64,000 nucleotides of DNA from Verticillium longisporum (GCA_019188255.1 JAETXT010000013.1:1736001-1800000); one strand, 5' to 3'. Positions 48,676 to 60,126 are shown, counted from the stretch's first letter. Program-made: numbers and translations. The notes: a model not told the origin generated them from the letters alone.

Positions 48676-49410
48676 GTCGGCTGACTTTCAAGCTGGTTCT
48701 GTATCTGTTTCGTATTATGATCGAGATTGCGGGTCTAGTGGACGAGGTTCGAAGAGCTCAGAGGCAGTGTCGGTGGCCCATTTCAGGGCGCAACAACACG
48801 GTCTTGGAACGCGCCTGTCGCGTGGCAACAGAGTGCCAGGGGTGGGTGGGCTGTCTTCGCAGAAACGCAACTTGTAGGTCCTGTTCGGTTTGCCGAGTAT
48901 TACTCCTAGGGGTCTGAGATTACGAGCCAGGAAAACCAACAGAGAAAAAGCTTATGGCGCCCGGGAGCTGGTGATTGAGGAGTAAAGCTAATTCTACCAA
49001 AGCTGGTGTTGTTGCTTCAGACAGTTCGTCGGTGTGCGACACACTGTGCAGCCCCGTGGCTTTGGACTGGTCGCTCAGATAAGGCTGCATTCGTGAGATA
49101 ACGCTGGAGGTTCCAAATCAGTAAAGCAATATGGTATTGGAACTTGACGCATGGTCACGTGCTGGACTGATCACGTAAGGATTCCTTGGCATGGATGCAA
49201 TGTTCGACCACTAAGATGCTTCGCATTGCGACCTCACTCAAGATATCGCGACAACCCTTCGACCTACGCAACGTAACAGTGGCATTTACGCCGCGCGACA
49301 TTGCACCTAGACCATTCGCCAATATCCAATTGGCGGCAAGACCGCAAGGCGGGCTCACGGTCTTCTCAATATTTCCTCCCAATAGCGACTCATTGAAGCA
49401 GCCAGCCATC
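48676..49410. other. Divergent promoter region, sas3 / NDUFA1
   Basis: 735 bases between two divergent start codons; no additional gene. The promoters of both genes must lie here. Confidence 0.6.
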
Positions 49411-49902
49411 ATGCCTGTTCCTTTCGAGACATTGATCCCTTACGGGATCATCGTTGCGGTAGGCGAGGCCAGAGATTCGTTCTGAATGAAAATTGCTGAT
49501 GCTGTCACAGATGTTTGGTATCACTGGCACTGGCCTTGCCGTTGTCAAGGGTATTCAGAATGGCGGCAAGAAGCCCCGGTACAGCCTCGACCAGTGGGAC
49601 AAGGTACGTTTCTCCATATCATGACGTGTTCAGGACCATTGCTGACCGCTCCATAGCAAAGTAAGACCGTTATTGCGACACTTCATTCTATTCCATATAG
49701 CTAATTCGACCGCTTGTACAGTGATGGATCGTGACCGTCGCTTGACGGGCAACCTTAGAGGACAAACGGACAACCCGGTCGCTCCGACCGGTTTCGAACT
49801 CAATAACGCATGGAGAGTGAGCTGAGCCTAGTTCTATTCACCTTCTGAAAGTGGAACAAAATGCTGACAGCCGAATTACAGCTAGAAAAGAGGATTTCGT
49901 AA
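49411..49902 (+). CDS. NDUFA1: NADH:ubiquinone oxidoreductase MWFE/NDUFA1-type subunit, with a 4-nt exon
   Basis: A small accessory subunit of mitochondrial complex I with one N-terminal membrane helix, which also serves as targeting signal. Five exons are needed: 49411-49458, 49511-49603, 49657-49660, 49722-49816 and 49882-49902. The joined protein is 86 residues: MPVPFETLIPYGIIVA, MFGITGTGLAVVKGIQNG, then SLDQWDK, Q-M across the micro-exon, MDRDRRLTGNLRGQ, TDNPVAPTGFELNNAWR and LEKRIS. This matches the fungal NDUFA1 pattern, with the DRDRRLTG and RGQTDNP motifs. Exon 3 is only CAAA, flanked by CCATAG and GTAAGA; without it the frame does not join. Every intron has a GT-AG pair. Because of the splitting, no long open frame marks the gene. 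It is transcribed divergently from sas3 and convergently with ncs6 (281-base gap). Confidence 0.9.
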
Positions 49903-50182
49903 GCTAGTCAGGCAGACAAGCAAATTGGGGGCGATGGGCAAGGCAGAGCTTTGGTGGTTCTTTGCGATCACTTATGGCAGGTCTAGAGATTCAGCCGAAC
50001 ATATCAATTGAGGACCCGAGGCTGAGAGCATACATCAGATGCCACATGGTAACTTGCTTGTGCCAATGCGGATGCAGGCAAGACGTACAAGTCAAAGTTG
50101 GGCAGAAACATAAAACCCCGAAATCCAAGGAGTAATGCCATTATCTTGCATACGCTACTTGTTGGTAAGGTGGTTGATTGAC

Positions 50183-51382
50183 CTACTTGTCTCCTATCTC
50201 CAATCTGGGCCTGTTCTTGTTGAGGCTGTCAACCAGGAGGCAAGCTTGACAGTAAGCTTGACTGGTCATGTAACCACAACGCTTGCACTTTCCTAGTACT
50301 TGGAGCTCGCTCGTCGTGTCCGTGATGGACGAGGCTTCCTTTCTGGTGGCCCTAGTCGCTTGCGTCTTGTTTTTATTGTTTTTTGTGAAGGTGAAATCAA
50401 CTTCTGAAGCCCTCTCCGCAGCGGCTTCGCCAGACTTCGCTTCGATGACGGCGAGTCCGCTTCCCATGCTGTGGCCCTGTTTGGAACCACATGATGGCAC
50501 ATCGTCATCTTCAGCTGAGCCTTGGCCTGGGCAAGCACAGGGATTTGATGATGACCCAGGAACGAGGCGTGCCATATCCTCCCCACTTCTGACTATGTCG
50601 AGTATCGCACTTGGCCTCACACGCTCGAGATTCTTGATCAAACTTCGGGCTGTACCTCTGAACGCCTCTGGGCTATAGATACACTCGGTACTAAAGTAGT
50701 CAAGCTTCTTGTGGTGGGCATACAAGACGATTTCCTTCTCGTACGAGTACTTCAGAGGCTTGCTCCTCTTAACGTCACTACTGTCGTCACCCGTCATGAT
50801 GCTTGTACTCCGGGACAGTCGCGGCAGGTCACCCCTCAAGAGGTTCATCAAGATTGTCTCAGCAATATCGTCAGCATTGTGGCCGGTGACCAGATGCCGA
50901 ATGCCCAACATCTTTGACCCTCGGTCCAAGGCTTGCCGGCGGAAGACGCCGCAGTAGGTGCAATTGCCTTTCTTGCCCACGGTGCCCACAACTTGGTCCA
51001 TCGTCCAGCCGTATAGCTCATCGTAGCCCACAACAGTCAGGGGCATGTCGTACTGTATGGCATTTCGCTTGACAGTCTCCAGAGAATCGTCACGGTATCC
51101 TTTGATTCCTTCATCAATGCTGAGGAGAATCAGGTCAAGTCCGTAATCGTGGCGTTCGTTAAGGGTTTTGAGAACTGATGCAAGCACGGTCGAATCCTTG
51201 CCACCAGATGCCCCTATGGCCACTCTATCACCCCTGCTGAACAGCTTGGACGACAAGATTGTGTGATGCACCTCATCCTCGAACACCGAGATGAAACACG
51301 CCTTGCAAATTTTTTGGTGATTCTTTGGTCTCTTAACAACAGCTGGATCAGTGTTGCACCTGGCGCAGATGATCGGCGCCAT
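50183..51382 (-). CDS. ncs6: Cytoplasmic tRNA 2-thiolation protein Ncs6/Ctu1
   Basis: An uninterrupted exon of 399 residues. Ncs6 with Ncs2 adds sulfur, delivered by Urm1, to U34 of tRNA-Lys, -Glu and -Gln, improving decoding. The N-terminus has a zinc ribbon ([11 protein letters not shown] and [17 protein letters not shown]). The PP-loop ATPase motif is [16 protein letters not shown], followed by [20 protein letters not shown]. The catalytic cysteines sit in [15 protein letters not shown] and in the [17 protein letters not shown] stretch. The [22 protein letters not shown] segment is diagnostic for this family. The C-terminus carries a second ribbon, [19 protein letters not shown], after an Ala/Ser/Lys-rich linker that looks lineage-specific. 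All known catalytic features are present. It faces the eL8 gene head to head across 552 bases. Confidence 0.97.
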   Translation of the reverse strand: MAPIICARCNTDPAVVKRPKNHQKICKACFISVFEDEVHHTILSSKLFSRGDRVAIGASGGKDSTVLASVLKTLNERHDYGLDLILLSIDEGIKGYRDDSLETVKRNAIQYDMPLTVVGYDELYGWTMDQVVGTVGKKGNCTYCGVFRRQALDRGSKMLGIRHLVTGHNADDIAETILMNLLRGDLPRLSRSTSIMTGDDSSDVKRSKPLKYSYEKEIVLYAHHKKLDYFSTECIYSPEAFRGTARSLIKNLERVRPSAILDIVRSGEDMARLVPGSSSNPCACPGQGSAEDDDVPSCGSKQGHSMGSGLAVIEAKSGEAAAERASEVDFTFTKNNKNKTQATRATRKEASSITDTTSELQVLGKCKRCGYMTSQAYCQACLLVDSLNKNRPRLEIGDK

Positions 51383-51934
51383 CTTGCCTTTCTACTGTTT
51401 GAGTGATGACTCGACTTGAAATTTTGGTGGAAGGCCCCGCTGGATATTTATGACGCTGACACAACCAGGCTGAAGGTTGAGAGGGCGTGGAGATAACTTA
51501 GATGGCTTCGGCCCCAGTTCGACGAGGTGTTTTGGCGAGCGCAGGAAATTGAACTGAGACGAGGCGAATGGTTATTTCTCGGCAACATGACCTCTAAAAC
51601 CAAGCATCACTTTGAAGCCCGCGTGCCAGAAGAATCGCTCCCAGACTTTACAGACCTTAGGTAATACTTTGTAATGATTCGTTCACATACCTAACCTACC
51701 TAAGGGACGGTAAGCATATCACGTGACATAGAGGCCCCACGCGCCACAACCTCACAGCAACCCTAGGCGTCAGAAAGTACGTACCTTTTTTTTTCCTCGA
51801 GGAACCCACCCACAGGTTTAGCGCAATGAATATTTCCCACCAAGTCACTTGAATAAAATTCGTACGCACTCTCACCACCGTCGTTCCCTCCTCCCACTAA
51901 CCGACAATCGTCAACCGCAGGAACAACTGTCACA
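51383..51934. other. Divergent promoter region, ncs6 / eL8
   Basis: 552 bases between divergent start codons; contains a CTAACCTACCTAAGG tract at 51689-51705. No gene seen. It must contain both core promoters; no ribosomal-protein-type element was identified with confidence. Confidence 0.6.
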
Positions 51935-53088
51935 ATGGTAAGTTGAAACAATGTCGAGCACTCTGGGCTCACATCATTCCAAGCTCGTCGAGCATAGCTT
52001 TCGGTTTCGCTTCGGCAGACCGAATCATTCCGCCTGTAGAGTTCAGCATGAATGCAATTCTTGCTGAACTGGGTGATGATATGGCTTGAGACGTTCGATG
52101 AGCACATCTGTGCAAATTGTCGTCTCTTTAGAGCTCAAGAAAGACAACGTGGTCTGAACAAGTCGCTGATGTCTTTCTTCCTCAATGATAGCCTCCCAAG
52201 TCCGGCAAGAAGGTGGCTGCTGCCCCTTTCCCTCAGGGAAAGGCTGGCAAGAAGGGCCCTAAGGTAAGACCTGTCACACTGTTATCCACGCCTCCTGCGA
52301 AATGTTAATCATGATGATTTCAGAACCCTCTCCTCGAGCGCAAGGCCCGCAACTTCGGCATCGGTCAGGATATCCAGCCCCGCCGCAACCTGTCGCGCAT
52401 GGTGAAGTGGCCCGAGTATGTCCGTCTTCAGCGCCAGAAGAAGATCCTCAGCATGCGCCTGAAGGTCCCCCTGCGATTGCTCAGTTCCAGCACGTCCTTG
52501 ACCGCAACACCGCCGCCCAGGCTTTCAAGCTGCTCAACAAGTACCGCCCTGAGACCAAGGCCGAGAAGAAGGAGCGTCTCGTCAAGGAGGCCACTGCCGT
52601 CAAGGACGGCAAGAAAAAGGAGGACTTCAGTAAGAACCGCTCCACGGTCAAGTGCGGCCTGAACCACGGGGTGGGTCTGATCGAGAACGAGAAGGCGTCA
52701 CTGGACCCCATCCCCAACGACGTTGACCCCATTGAGCTCGTCATCTTCCTGCCGGCGCTCTGCCGCAAGATGGGCGTTCCCTACGCCATCATCAAGGGCA
52801 AGGCTCGTCTCGGAACCGTTGTCCACAAGAAGGTATGAGCATTCAGCCGAAACTCGATCGCAATCAACGACTAACCCTAGCGACTAGACTGCTGCCGTTC
52901 TGGCCGTGACCGAGGTCCGTTCCGAGGACAAGAGCGAACTCTCGAAGCTCATTTCCGCCGTCAAGGATGGCTACCTGGAGAAGACTGAGCAGTCAAGGAA
53001 GCAGTGGGGTGGTGGTATCATGGGCCAGAAGGCTCAGAACGCCATGGCCAAGAAGAAGAAGGCTCTCGAGTCGGCCATCAAGGTCTAA
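51935..53088 (+). CDS. rpl8: 60S ribosomal protein eL8 (L8/L7Ae family), frame broken once
   Basis: A large-subunit ribosomal protein with the L7Ae RNA-binding fold. Four coding exons: 51935-51937 (ATG alone), 52192-52263, 52324-52832 and 52888-53088. They give [94 protein letters not shown] and a lysine-rich end, ALESAIKV. The first intron is 254 nt and begins directly after the start codon (GTAAGT), a common arrangement in fungal ribosomal protein genes. At the C5 run 52467-52471 one C is missing: C6 reads [17 protein letters not shown], the expected sequence, while C5 runs into a stop in the shifted frame. Repaired length is 261 residues. The gene is essential for ribosome assembly, so the break is almost certainly not real. 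Confidence 0.96.
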
Positions 53089-53862
53089 GACATCGAAATA
53101 CCCGGTTTTGCTTTTGCGCGATAGGAAAAGTCAGCAGCAGCAGCAGCTCGATTACGTTGTTACTGCTGTCAAGGCATCTTAGCCTCTCTTCAAGAGGCAG
53201 GCAGTATGGCAAATACACACAAAGGCATAGGAGTCACGGTTCACGAGTCAATGCTAGTATTCTCTGTAAACTGCATGACCCCAGGCGAACCCTGAGACAT
53301 GTTGATGTAATTCCTATATCTGTGATGCTAGACTGCGCTCTCGGGAGGATGCAGCGATGAAGGCATACCAGTTTGCCTAGAATCCTCATGCACCGGTCAC
53401 TCACGTAAGAGCCATCTGTCAAGATATTGCTCCATCTGTTTCAGGACAGGGGCTTTAAGGGTTGTGATAGCCCTTGGCGATGTGCTAGGTGATTGATTTG
53501 CGTCTCAAAATCTCGAAGTGGGTGGGCTAGGATGCCCTGGCTCGTTCAACCCATACAAATCTTGGTAAAGGCAGGATCACATTCCGGATGGGGTTCGGAC
53601 GCTTGGCTACACGGTGTCGTCCCGTGTTTCCTGGTCCGGAGCCTAGATTTCAAACACGAAGGGATAGCTCTTGATGATGTATGTTCTCCTGTCTGAGGCT
53701 TAAGATAATTATCACCTGGGCAGGGCGCTCCCGATACCTGAGCTTCTGTCCCAGACATCTGTGATTGCTGTCGATACAGGACGACGCTTACACTCTGCTC
53801 TTGTTCATTTTCCTGGCCAACGTACCATCAGCCTAACGAAAAGTCAAGACCTTGACGCATAA
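53089..53862. other. Intergenic region between eL8 and carbonic anhydrase
   Basis: About 770 bases; 3' flank of eL8 and promoter of the next gene. Nothing else supported. Confidence 0.5.
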
Positions 53863-54738
53863 ATGGCGTCGGGCAACGGTGAGACAATGTAGCATGTCCC
53901 AAGCCCTCAGATCATTGCTAATAGGTCCAGATACTTTTCCATATATGCTGGGTTCCTTCCAGCCCCAGGCGGGCTGCAAACCCCGCGAGAAGCCTGCTGT
54001 CTTGCAATCTCAGGCCAATGGCCAGTTGCCATCCATTTGTAAGTCGTCTTTCGTTGTCATAAGCTTCCGGTTCCGAAGGTTTGGGCGGAGTATTCGGACA
54101 GAGCCCTCTCTAGAAGCGACATATTGAGGACAGGACTGAGTACCGTGACAGTGTGGCTCGAGTGCTCTGACTGCCGCATCCCAGCGAGCAACATATCAGG
54201 CCTACATCCTAACGACGTACTCACACACCGCAATGTGGGCAACATCATCTCGCCCTTAGACATCAGCACCTCGGCAGTCATCGAATTTGCAGTCGCACAT
54301 CTTGTTGTCAAACATGTCGTCATCTGTGGCCACTCAGAATGTAGCGGGATTCAGTCAGCTATGGCTTTCAAGCGTGTAGGCGGCACTTTGGACACTTGGC
54401 TCGCGCCGCTGAGAGCAATTCGACAGCAGCTGTCGAACGAGCTCTCGTATCTGCAAGATGACCGCGCCCGAGAGATGCTGATTGCTGAAAAGAATATCGA
54501 GTGCGGCGTTACAGCACTGTTGGCCAACGTCACAATCCAAGAACACATGGCAAGTCGAAATCTTCAGGTCCACGGCTATATGTTGGATGCCCCAAGTGGC
54601 CGGATCCGAGACCTCGGACTTGGACCTAAATTGAGCACACTTACAGCCATCGCCAACCCTACGCATGAGATAATTCGTGGCAACTATGCGCAACTCATGT
54701 TTGAAGAAGACGGGACTGCGACAATGACAGCTAAGTAG
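53863..54738 (+). CDS. Beta-class carbonic anhydrase; 5' exon structure unresolved
   Basis: Catalyses CO2/bicarbonate interconversion with an active-site zinc. The well-supported part (about 54112-54738) has LECSDCRIPASNISGLHPND, carrying the first zinc cysteine and the Asp-Arg dyad (C-x-D-x-R). It also has VLTHRNVGNIISP and VVKHVVICGHSECSGIQSA, carrying the His and second Cys ligands (H-x2-C). The frame is open to the stop 54736-54738. Upstream, ATG 53863 followed by a 46-nt intron (53879-53924) and exon 53925-54038 reads MASGNGPDTFPYMLGSFQPQ. Joining this to the catalytic exon by a GTAAGT donor at 54039 and the pyrimidine-rich acceptor ending at 54113 is off by one base. A missing base, as seen in other genes here, or another start would solve it. 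Cytosolic by default; no targeting signal seen. Confidence 0.8.
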
Positions 54739-55011
54739 CACTGTGCGAGAGACTCGGGTCATGGCGCGGCAAACATCATGCTGTGCAGGGAAGCTTGGAA
54801 CGGTATTGAACCCATGAAGAAAGGCCAGTGGGGATCTTTGGGCATCATATCAGTCTATCAGACCAGATGCCTAACGCATGAGTATTGTTTTGTTCTGTGT
54901 TGATCTGCGTCCATTACTATCGCCTCATGTCCTGTGCTGCAAGGAAAACGCTCTGAAACAAGCGAGTTGGTCTTTTGTTGGCGAAAAGACGCTCTAGAAG
55001 CGTCCCAAAGC

Positions 55012-55666
55012 TTAACCAAACACCAGCTTGAAGATGTCGTTAAAGACAAAGTAGTTGCCCGAAGGGTCCCGCATGAGCTGGAAGGTCTGAGAAAAGTTCA
55101 TGGGGCGCTGCTCCTCATCCACCTAGATAGAACCCAAGGTCACGTCAGTCTTTGCGCAAGGATGGTTGATTGAATCAGCAAAGGCTTGCACACGCACCAG
55201 AAGTTGGCCGGTAATGAGAATGATGATACCGCCCTCAACGGTGGGCTGGGAGTCAAGGGTAGAAACCTGGTGCTTCACCTTCTCGAAAGGCAATGAGGAC
55301 AGCTTCTCGGTGATGGGGGTGGCACCCAGAACGGAGCTGCTCTCAAAGGTGAGCATGGACTGCTCGCGCTGTTTGGTTGTACATGTTAACTTTTGACGTG
55401 ATTGTTGAAGATACAAGAGTGAACCCACGTAGAGGCTGGTCAGTCCCTTGCGATCAGAATCGAACTGGTTGTAATAGAACTCGACGAATTGCTCTGTGCA
55501 GGAATGATCAGTCGCCGGAGTTGCCTATCGTATTGGTATTTTATTGCACGTACTCGCGACCTCTTCGAAGTCTACAAATTGCGCGTTAGCCCCAGGTAAT
55601 CGCAGTGGGTGAAGCGCGAACACCAAGTCACACGGAGGGTTGGGCTGACTTACTGGGTGTTGACAT
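55012..55666 (-). CDS. ntf2: Nuclear transport factor 2 (NTF2)
   Basis: NTF2 imports Ran-GDP into the nucleus and is a small cone-shaped homodimer. Five minus-strand exons: 55666-55654, 55571-55554, 55493-55429, 55368-55198 and 55122-55012. They join in phase to a 125-residue protein, exactly the usual length: MSTPNFEEVAKQFVEFYYNQ, FDSDRKGLTSLY, REQSMLTFESSSVLGATPIT, LPFEKVKHQVSTLDSQPTVE, IIILITGQLL, VDEEQRPMNFSQTFQLM and NYFVFNDIFKLVFG. The first two exons are only 13 and 18 nt. All introns have GT-AG ends, and no frame repair is needed. Only exon 4 stands out as an open frame, so the gene is easy to miss. It is convergent with the carbonic anhydrase gene. Confidence 0.95.
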
Positions 55667-57052
55667 GATAACGAATTCGTCTGGCTTGGTCTGCGAGTAT
55701 CAAGCGTGTGCGTTGTTGAACCCAGTAAGGAAATCTGGTCGGGAGTACCGGTCGTTAAGAAGCGGGATGGGTTTGCGGTCAGGCTGCGACAGTACTAGAA
55801 GGAGGGGTTGATCAGGTCCCGCTCATGTACCAAGGTGTCACAAAAATGCTAATGGTGGCTGGAGCATCAAAGACTGGGAGAGGCTCCTCCACCATGCTCC
55901 CCTCTCTAAATGAGCGCCTGAGGTACCTACCCACCTACCTTAGTAAACAAACCCTGGCCAGGTAAATTGCGTGTGTCGCTTTAGTACATGAATGGCGGGG
56001 TCTGTGTTTGCTTTCTGCACACCCTTAGTTTCTCTTGCTTCTAAGGGGGCTTGCATATCAGGGGCCTTAAAAAACTTGCAATCTGATCCAGCAGCCGGCA
56101 AGAATCTCTTTCTGTCTACAACCAATATCACCACTCTGTTCTAGTCTAACCACACACTGTCCAGTTTACTTTTTTTAACACAGGTATGTCTAATGCAAGC
56201 GTCTACGCTCTCTTCTTTCTCTTCCTTCCTGATGACACAATCTTCCATTAAGAACGGCCAACTGAACCCTCATGTTGATCCAATATATCAAGCTCAACAG
56301 TCTGAATTTGCAACATATGTTCCTCTTATCTGCTTGGACACACTCAACGAAGCACTTGCTGATTAGAAGAAAAACAGGCATTCGTTGGCGACACTTGCCA
56401 CAATTAGGAACCTCCTCGGTCCAGCTGCCGCACAGCGGAACACGTGATGAAACCGATGCGACCTGCTTGACGCGCATACTGTTCAAATCTTGTTTGACAC
56501 AAGCCGATACGAAGTCATTGACCTCGCCTCAGATGATGTACATAGTAAAGACGAATATAATTTGCACTACTGATTCTGTTACGCGTTTCATCTGTCTACG
56601 TTTGGACGGGCAAATGTATGATACAAAGTTATTCACTGGCCGGGGGTTCACTTGAAAATGCCGTAACGTTCGATACCTTAGAGGAAAGCTCCCCCCTCGA
56701 GCGATTGCAGAATGTCATGTCGTGGGACAGTGAAACCAAAGACCCCGTATTGATGCTAACAAACTAAATATGAGCCATTCGTAAGGTTAGTACCAAAATA
56801 TACAGGCACTCATGAAGAAGTCTCGACTCAGTAATCCCAGATGAGCTACTGCAAGCAACAAGATTACGGGCTCAACTTCTATCAGCGGGGGCCAATTTAA
56901 GAGGTGTCGGTGTGGCAATATATACATTTGTCCGCAATCATGAGCTTGTCTCATCTGCGCCACGACAGCTTCGTGAGAGGGTAGTTTCCTTATATCATAT
57001 CGTCATAGCAACCAGGTCGGATGAAGAGCCTGCGAGCGTTGAAGGGGCGCTA
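55667..57052. other. Intergenic region upstream of ntf2
   Basis: About 1.4 kb; contains the NTF2 promoter and an AGGTACCTACCCACCTACC tract at 55920-55943. The open frames seen at 56190-56655 show no family features. Confidence 0.5.
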
Positions 57053-58922
57053 TCACAAGTCTTCCTCTACCTCCTCTCTCTTGGTGTTCGGCTGAGATGG
57101 CATGGTAGACTGTGCAACACTGTCATCCAACAGGGGCGCAGCCAGGCCGAGAGGCGGGACATGATCACCTGGACCCGGAATACTCGGACGCTGCTTCTTC
57201 ATGGGGCTGCCGAAGACAGAGCTCGGAAGCGTCGGCTCAAGAATCACTGCTGATTCAGACGTCAGACTGGCCGCCTGCGTAGCAATTGAAGCTTGAATGG
57301 CTGAGTCACCACCCGCGTTTGTGGTGTCATTATCAGTGACCACAGAGCCTGGATCCGCAGAGAGCGCTCGCTTAAGCTGTTTCGAGGCAGTCAGTCAGTA
57401 TGGTGATTTGTCTTGTTAGGTTCATCATATTGGACAAACTTACACGTATGCGGTTCACGCCGTCAGCAAGTTCACCCGAATATTGGCCATCCTCAGGCGT
57501 CACCTTTGAGCCGAGGTCTTTCTCGTCGATATCCTCCATCTTGCCAAGGACTTCGCTGTCGTCATCGTCTTCATCATCACTGTCGTCCTGCAAGGCGCTA
57601 CCAACTTGCCCAATACTCTTCTTCCGAGCTTTGCGCCGCCTTGTGGCGTCCGTCTTCTGATCGCGAAAGGTTGAGAAGCCGACTGTTCCAGTTGACTTGA
57701 GAGGTCCCAAAGTTGAAAAGTCGAGCTGACCAGACCGCCTTTTGGCTGAGCCCGGCGTGGGTTGGGGAGTCTTGGAGGAGGCGAGGACTCCAATCTTTTG
57801 AAGCTGGCCTGTAGGTATTCATTAGTCTCGATGTGTATCATCTTTAGGTGTGCATTTAGGGTACTTGCGTTCGCCGCGATAGAAGAAGGTAAAGGATGCA
57901 TATGGCTTATCTGGGCCATCGATTCCAGTGACAGTCTGGGTGCTGATCGTCTTAGGATCAAGAGTCTTAGGTTTGGCAAAGCTCGTCGTGTGCTCGACGT
58001 CGGCATCCATCCCTCCGCCGCCGTTGCTCTTGTCTTTGGTTGCCGATTCCGCCTCGTCATCATCATCGTGGGCATCGAATTGCGGAGAGTATTCCCCCTT
58101 CTTGATCTCGCCAGAGGCAAGCACCCGGAACATGAGCACCTTGATCTGCCCAGTTGCCTCGGGGGGTTCGTCGTCATCAGAAAGAGAATCGGAGCTCATG
58201 TCGTCTAGAACAGCCTCGACGGGAGACCCTGCATCGGCGCCGTACCTGAAGGCGTCTCGGGACCCCCTGCCACCATCTCCTGATTTCGCCGCCATAGGTT
58301 CGTTGGTAGCTCCTTGTCGTCGGCGGCGCCTTTCAAACCTTTGCCGGCGTCGTTCAAGCTTCTCTGCAGCATCGTGGCCTTTCAAATCGAGGCCATTCAA
58401 CCAGCGTTCCAATCCAACTTCGCGAAACAAGAACTCTCGCTCTGCCAGTCCGCCGCCTTCGACATCGGGAACTTGTACCCATCGACTATTCACCCATGTC
58501 TCCTCGCCAGGTCGGAGAAGTGTGGCCACCTCTTCCTTTGACCTGCCATCGAAGTAGATGTAAGCAGCAATAGTCTCGTTTTCCGAGTTCGTCATGGGAA
58601 TGTACGGGTTCACGTTCCATGAGCTCTTGTTTCGCTCCAAAGGCGCGTTGGAGTGACCTCCGACGTACTGGGGCTTGGGGTACGGATTATCGTCTGTGAA
58701 CTTGGGTGCCGAGTAGGGGATCGGGAGGCCAGGAGTCAGCAATGTGATCGAGATGGCAAACTTCGCAGGGTCTGGTTTGTTGCTACTGAGGTCAACCTGG
58801 GGCTGCGGAACGGGTATGTAGGTGCTGATGCGCGAGAATCGTGATTGCTTCTGCATGCCATGCTCAGGGAGTGGTGCCCCGTTGGCATGAATACTGACCG
58901 CGATCCCCTTGAAACACGGCAT
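57053..58922 (-). CDS. DUF7918 domain protein
   Basis: Three minus-strand exons, 58922-57865, about 57803-57444 and 57376-57053, giving about 580 residues. The start MPCFKGIAVSIHANGAPLPE is chosen over the in-frame ATG 33 bases upstream because the conserved domain begins there. Family segments include FSRISTYIPVPQPQVDLS, SITLLTPGLPIPYSAPKF, AAYIYFDGRSKEEVATLL, KPYASFTFFYRGER and LGPLKSTGTVGFSTFRDQ. The middle is highly acidic (DDDDEAESATKDK), and a second acidic run DDSDDEDDDDSEV follows. DUF7918 is widespread in ascomycetes and has no established biochemical function. Exons 2 and 3 join in phase (GTAAGT donor). Exon 1 ends in phase two, while exon 2 is only in frame if one more base is present near the junction (cgcAA at 57866-57865), so another one-base loss is suspected. 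Nuclear location is plausible from composition but not shown. Confidence 0.82.
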
Positions 58923-60126
58923 GGTGTATGTTGGCTGGTATACTGCTGAAAACACGACCCAGCCTCGCGGTGGTGATTCTTCTCGAGGCCGAGGCCAATC
59001 TCAGTCAGGTCGAGCGGTGGGGGCAGCGGTGGTGGTGGTAGCGGTGATGGTGATGGAAGAGGTTCCCAAATATTCGCGGGGAGGTGGGGATCGAGTCAGG
59101 CGAGATGGGTGGTACTGTTAGCGAATAGCAGCCGTCCTTTGGTGGAAGATAGCGCCGGGACTTTAGGTGTCAGTACCCACCTTAGGTGGGTAGGTAGGCA
59201 ACACCTTTGCTTCTGGGTTGGAAGTTTCTCAGGAAAGGTAGTAGCTAGAAGTTAATCTCGTCGTCGCGGTCCGGTCAGCTTGTAAATTGCTCGCTCGGTC
59301 TTCTATATTCGTCAGTTGCTTTTATACAACATCCAGACCGGAAAAATGCTTGCGCAACAACAGCTGCTGTTTGTTTGAGCCGGCAGTCAATCTGATTTCG
59401 GTCAGCATAACTCAGTAACTGGAGACAGTTACCAGACCTTTGCATACACTCTTCTGGGTCCAACTATCGCCCGACCAACCTGGCTAGAGGTACAGCATGA
59501 TCATAGGATACTGACACTCGCGTTCGGCCCTGCCCCATCACATGATGATTCAATTTAGTCCCAGCCGTTCGAGCCTGCGGTCAGCACGAAACGTACAGGA
59601 GCAATGCTCTCGTGTTCCAGAAGGATTATGCTTCGTGTGTAATGTCCAGTTGAAGAAGTAATGATAAACTATATCCTCCATTCAGGAGCTGCTTAGTCTC
59701 CTAAAGCTCTGGCATAGTCCTGCGACTGCAGCGTTCGCGAGACCGTCGTTCCTGCACACCACCACCACCACCCCCCCCGGCCTTTCTACTCAAATGTGTT
59801 TTTTTATAGGAAAACATATACCGTGAACGAATTGCAGAACATTCACACCATATCATTGGTATAACCGTATACACTGACGGTAGGAGGATGCTAGCTAGCT
59901 ACACTGGAGCAGAGCACTCCTGGCGGCAATCAAGAGCTCGTTGAATGGAACTTTGTAGTGCTCACTTCAAGTCAAGGAGCGGGAGACATTCATTTGATTG
60001 GGCGATCTGAAGTGCGGATTGCGGATCGCCACTGCTTTATGCAGCCCATCGCTATCTACATCGAAACTGGGCGGAATGAGTGACATGCCACCGACACCTT
60101 CAAACTCCCAGTCCTCAGCACCTTGC
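58923..60126. other. Intergenic region between DUF7918 gene and seipin
   Basis: About 1.2 kb with the promoter of the DUF7918 gene and the 3' flank of seipin. A (CCA)n C-rich patch lies at 59758-59780 and an ACCTTAGGTGGGTAGGTAGG tract near 59178-59200. No gene supported. Confidence 0.5.

Noticed and set aside
56460..56520. GTTCAAATC, resembling a tRNA B box
   Set aside because: No A box, acceptor stem or cloverleaf around it.
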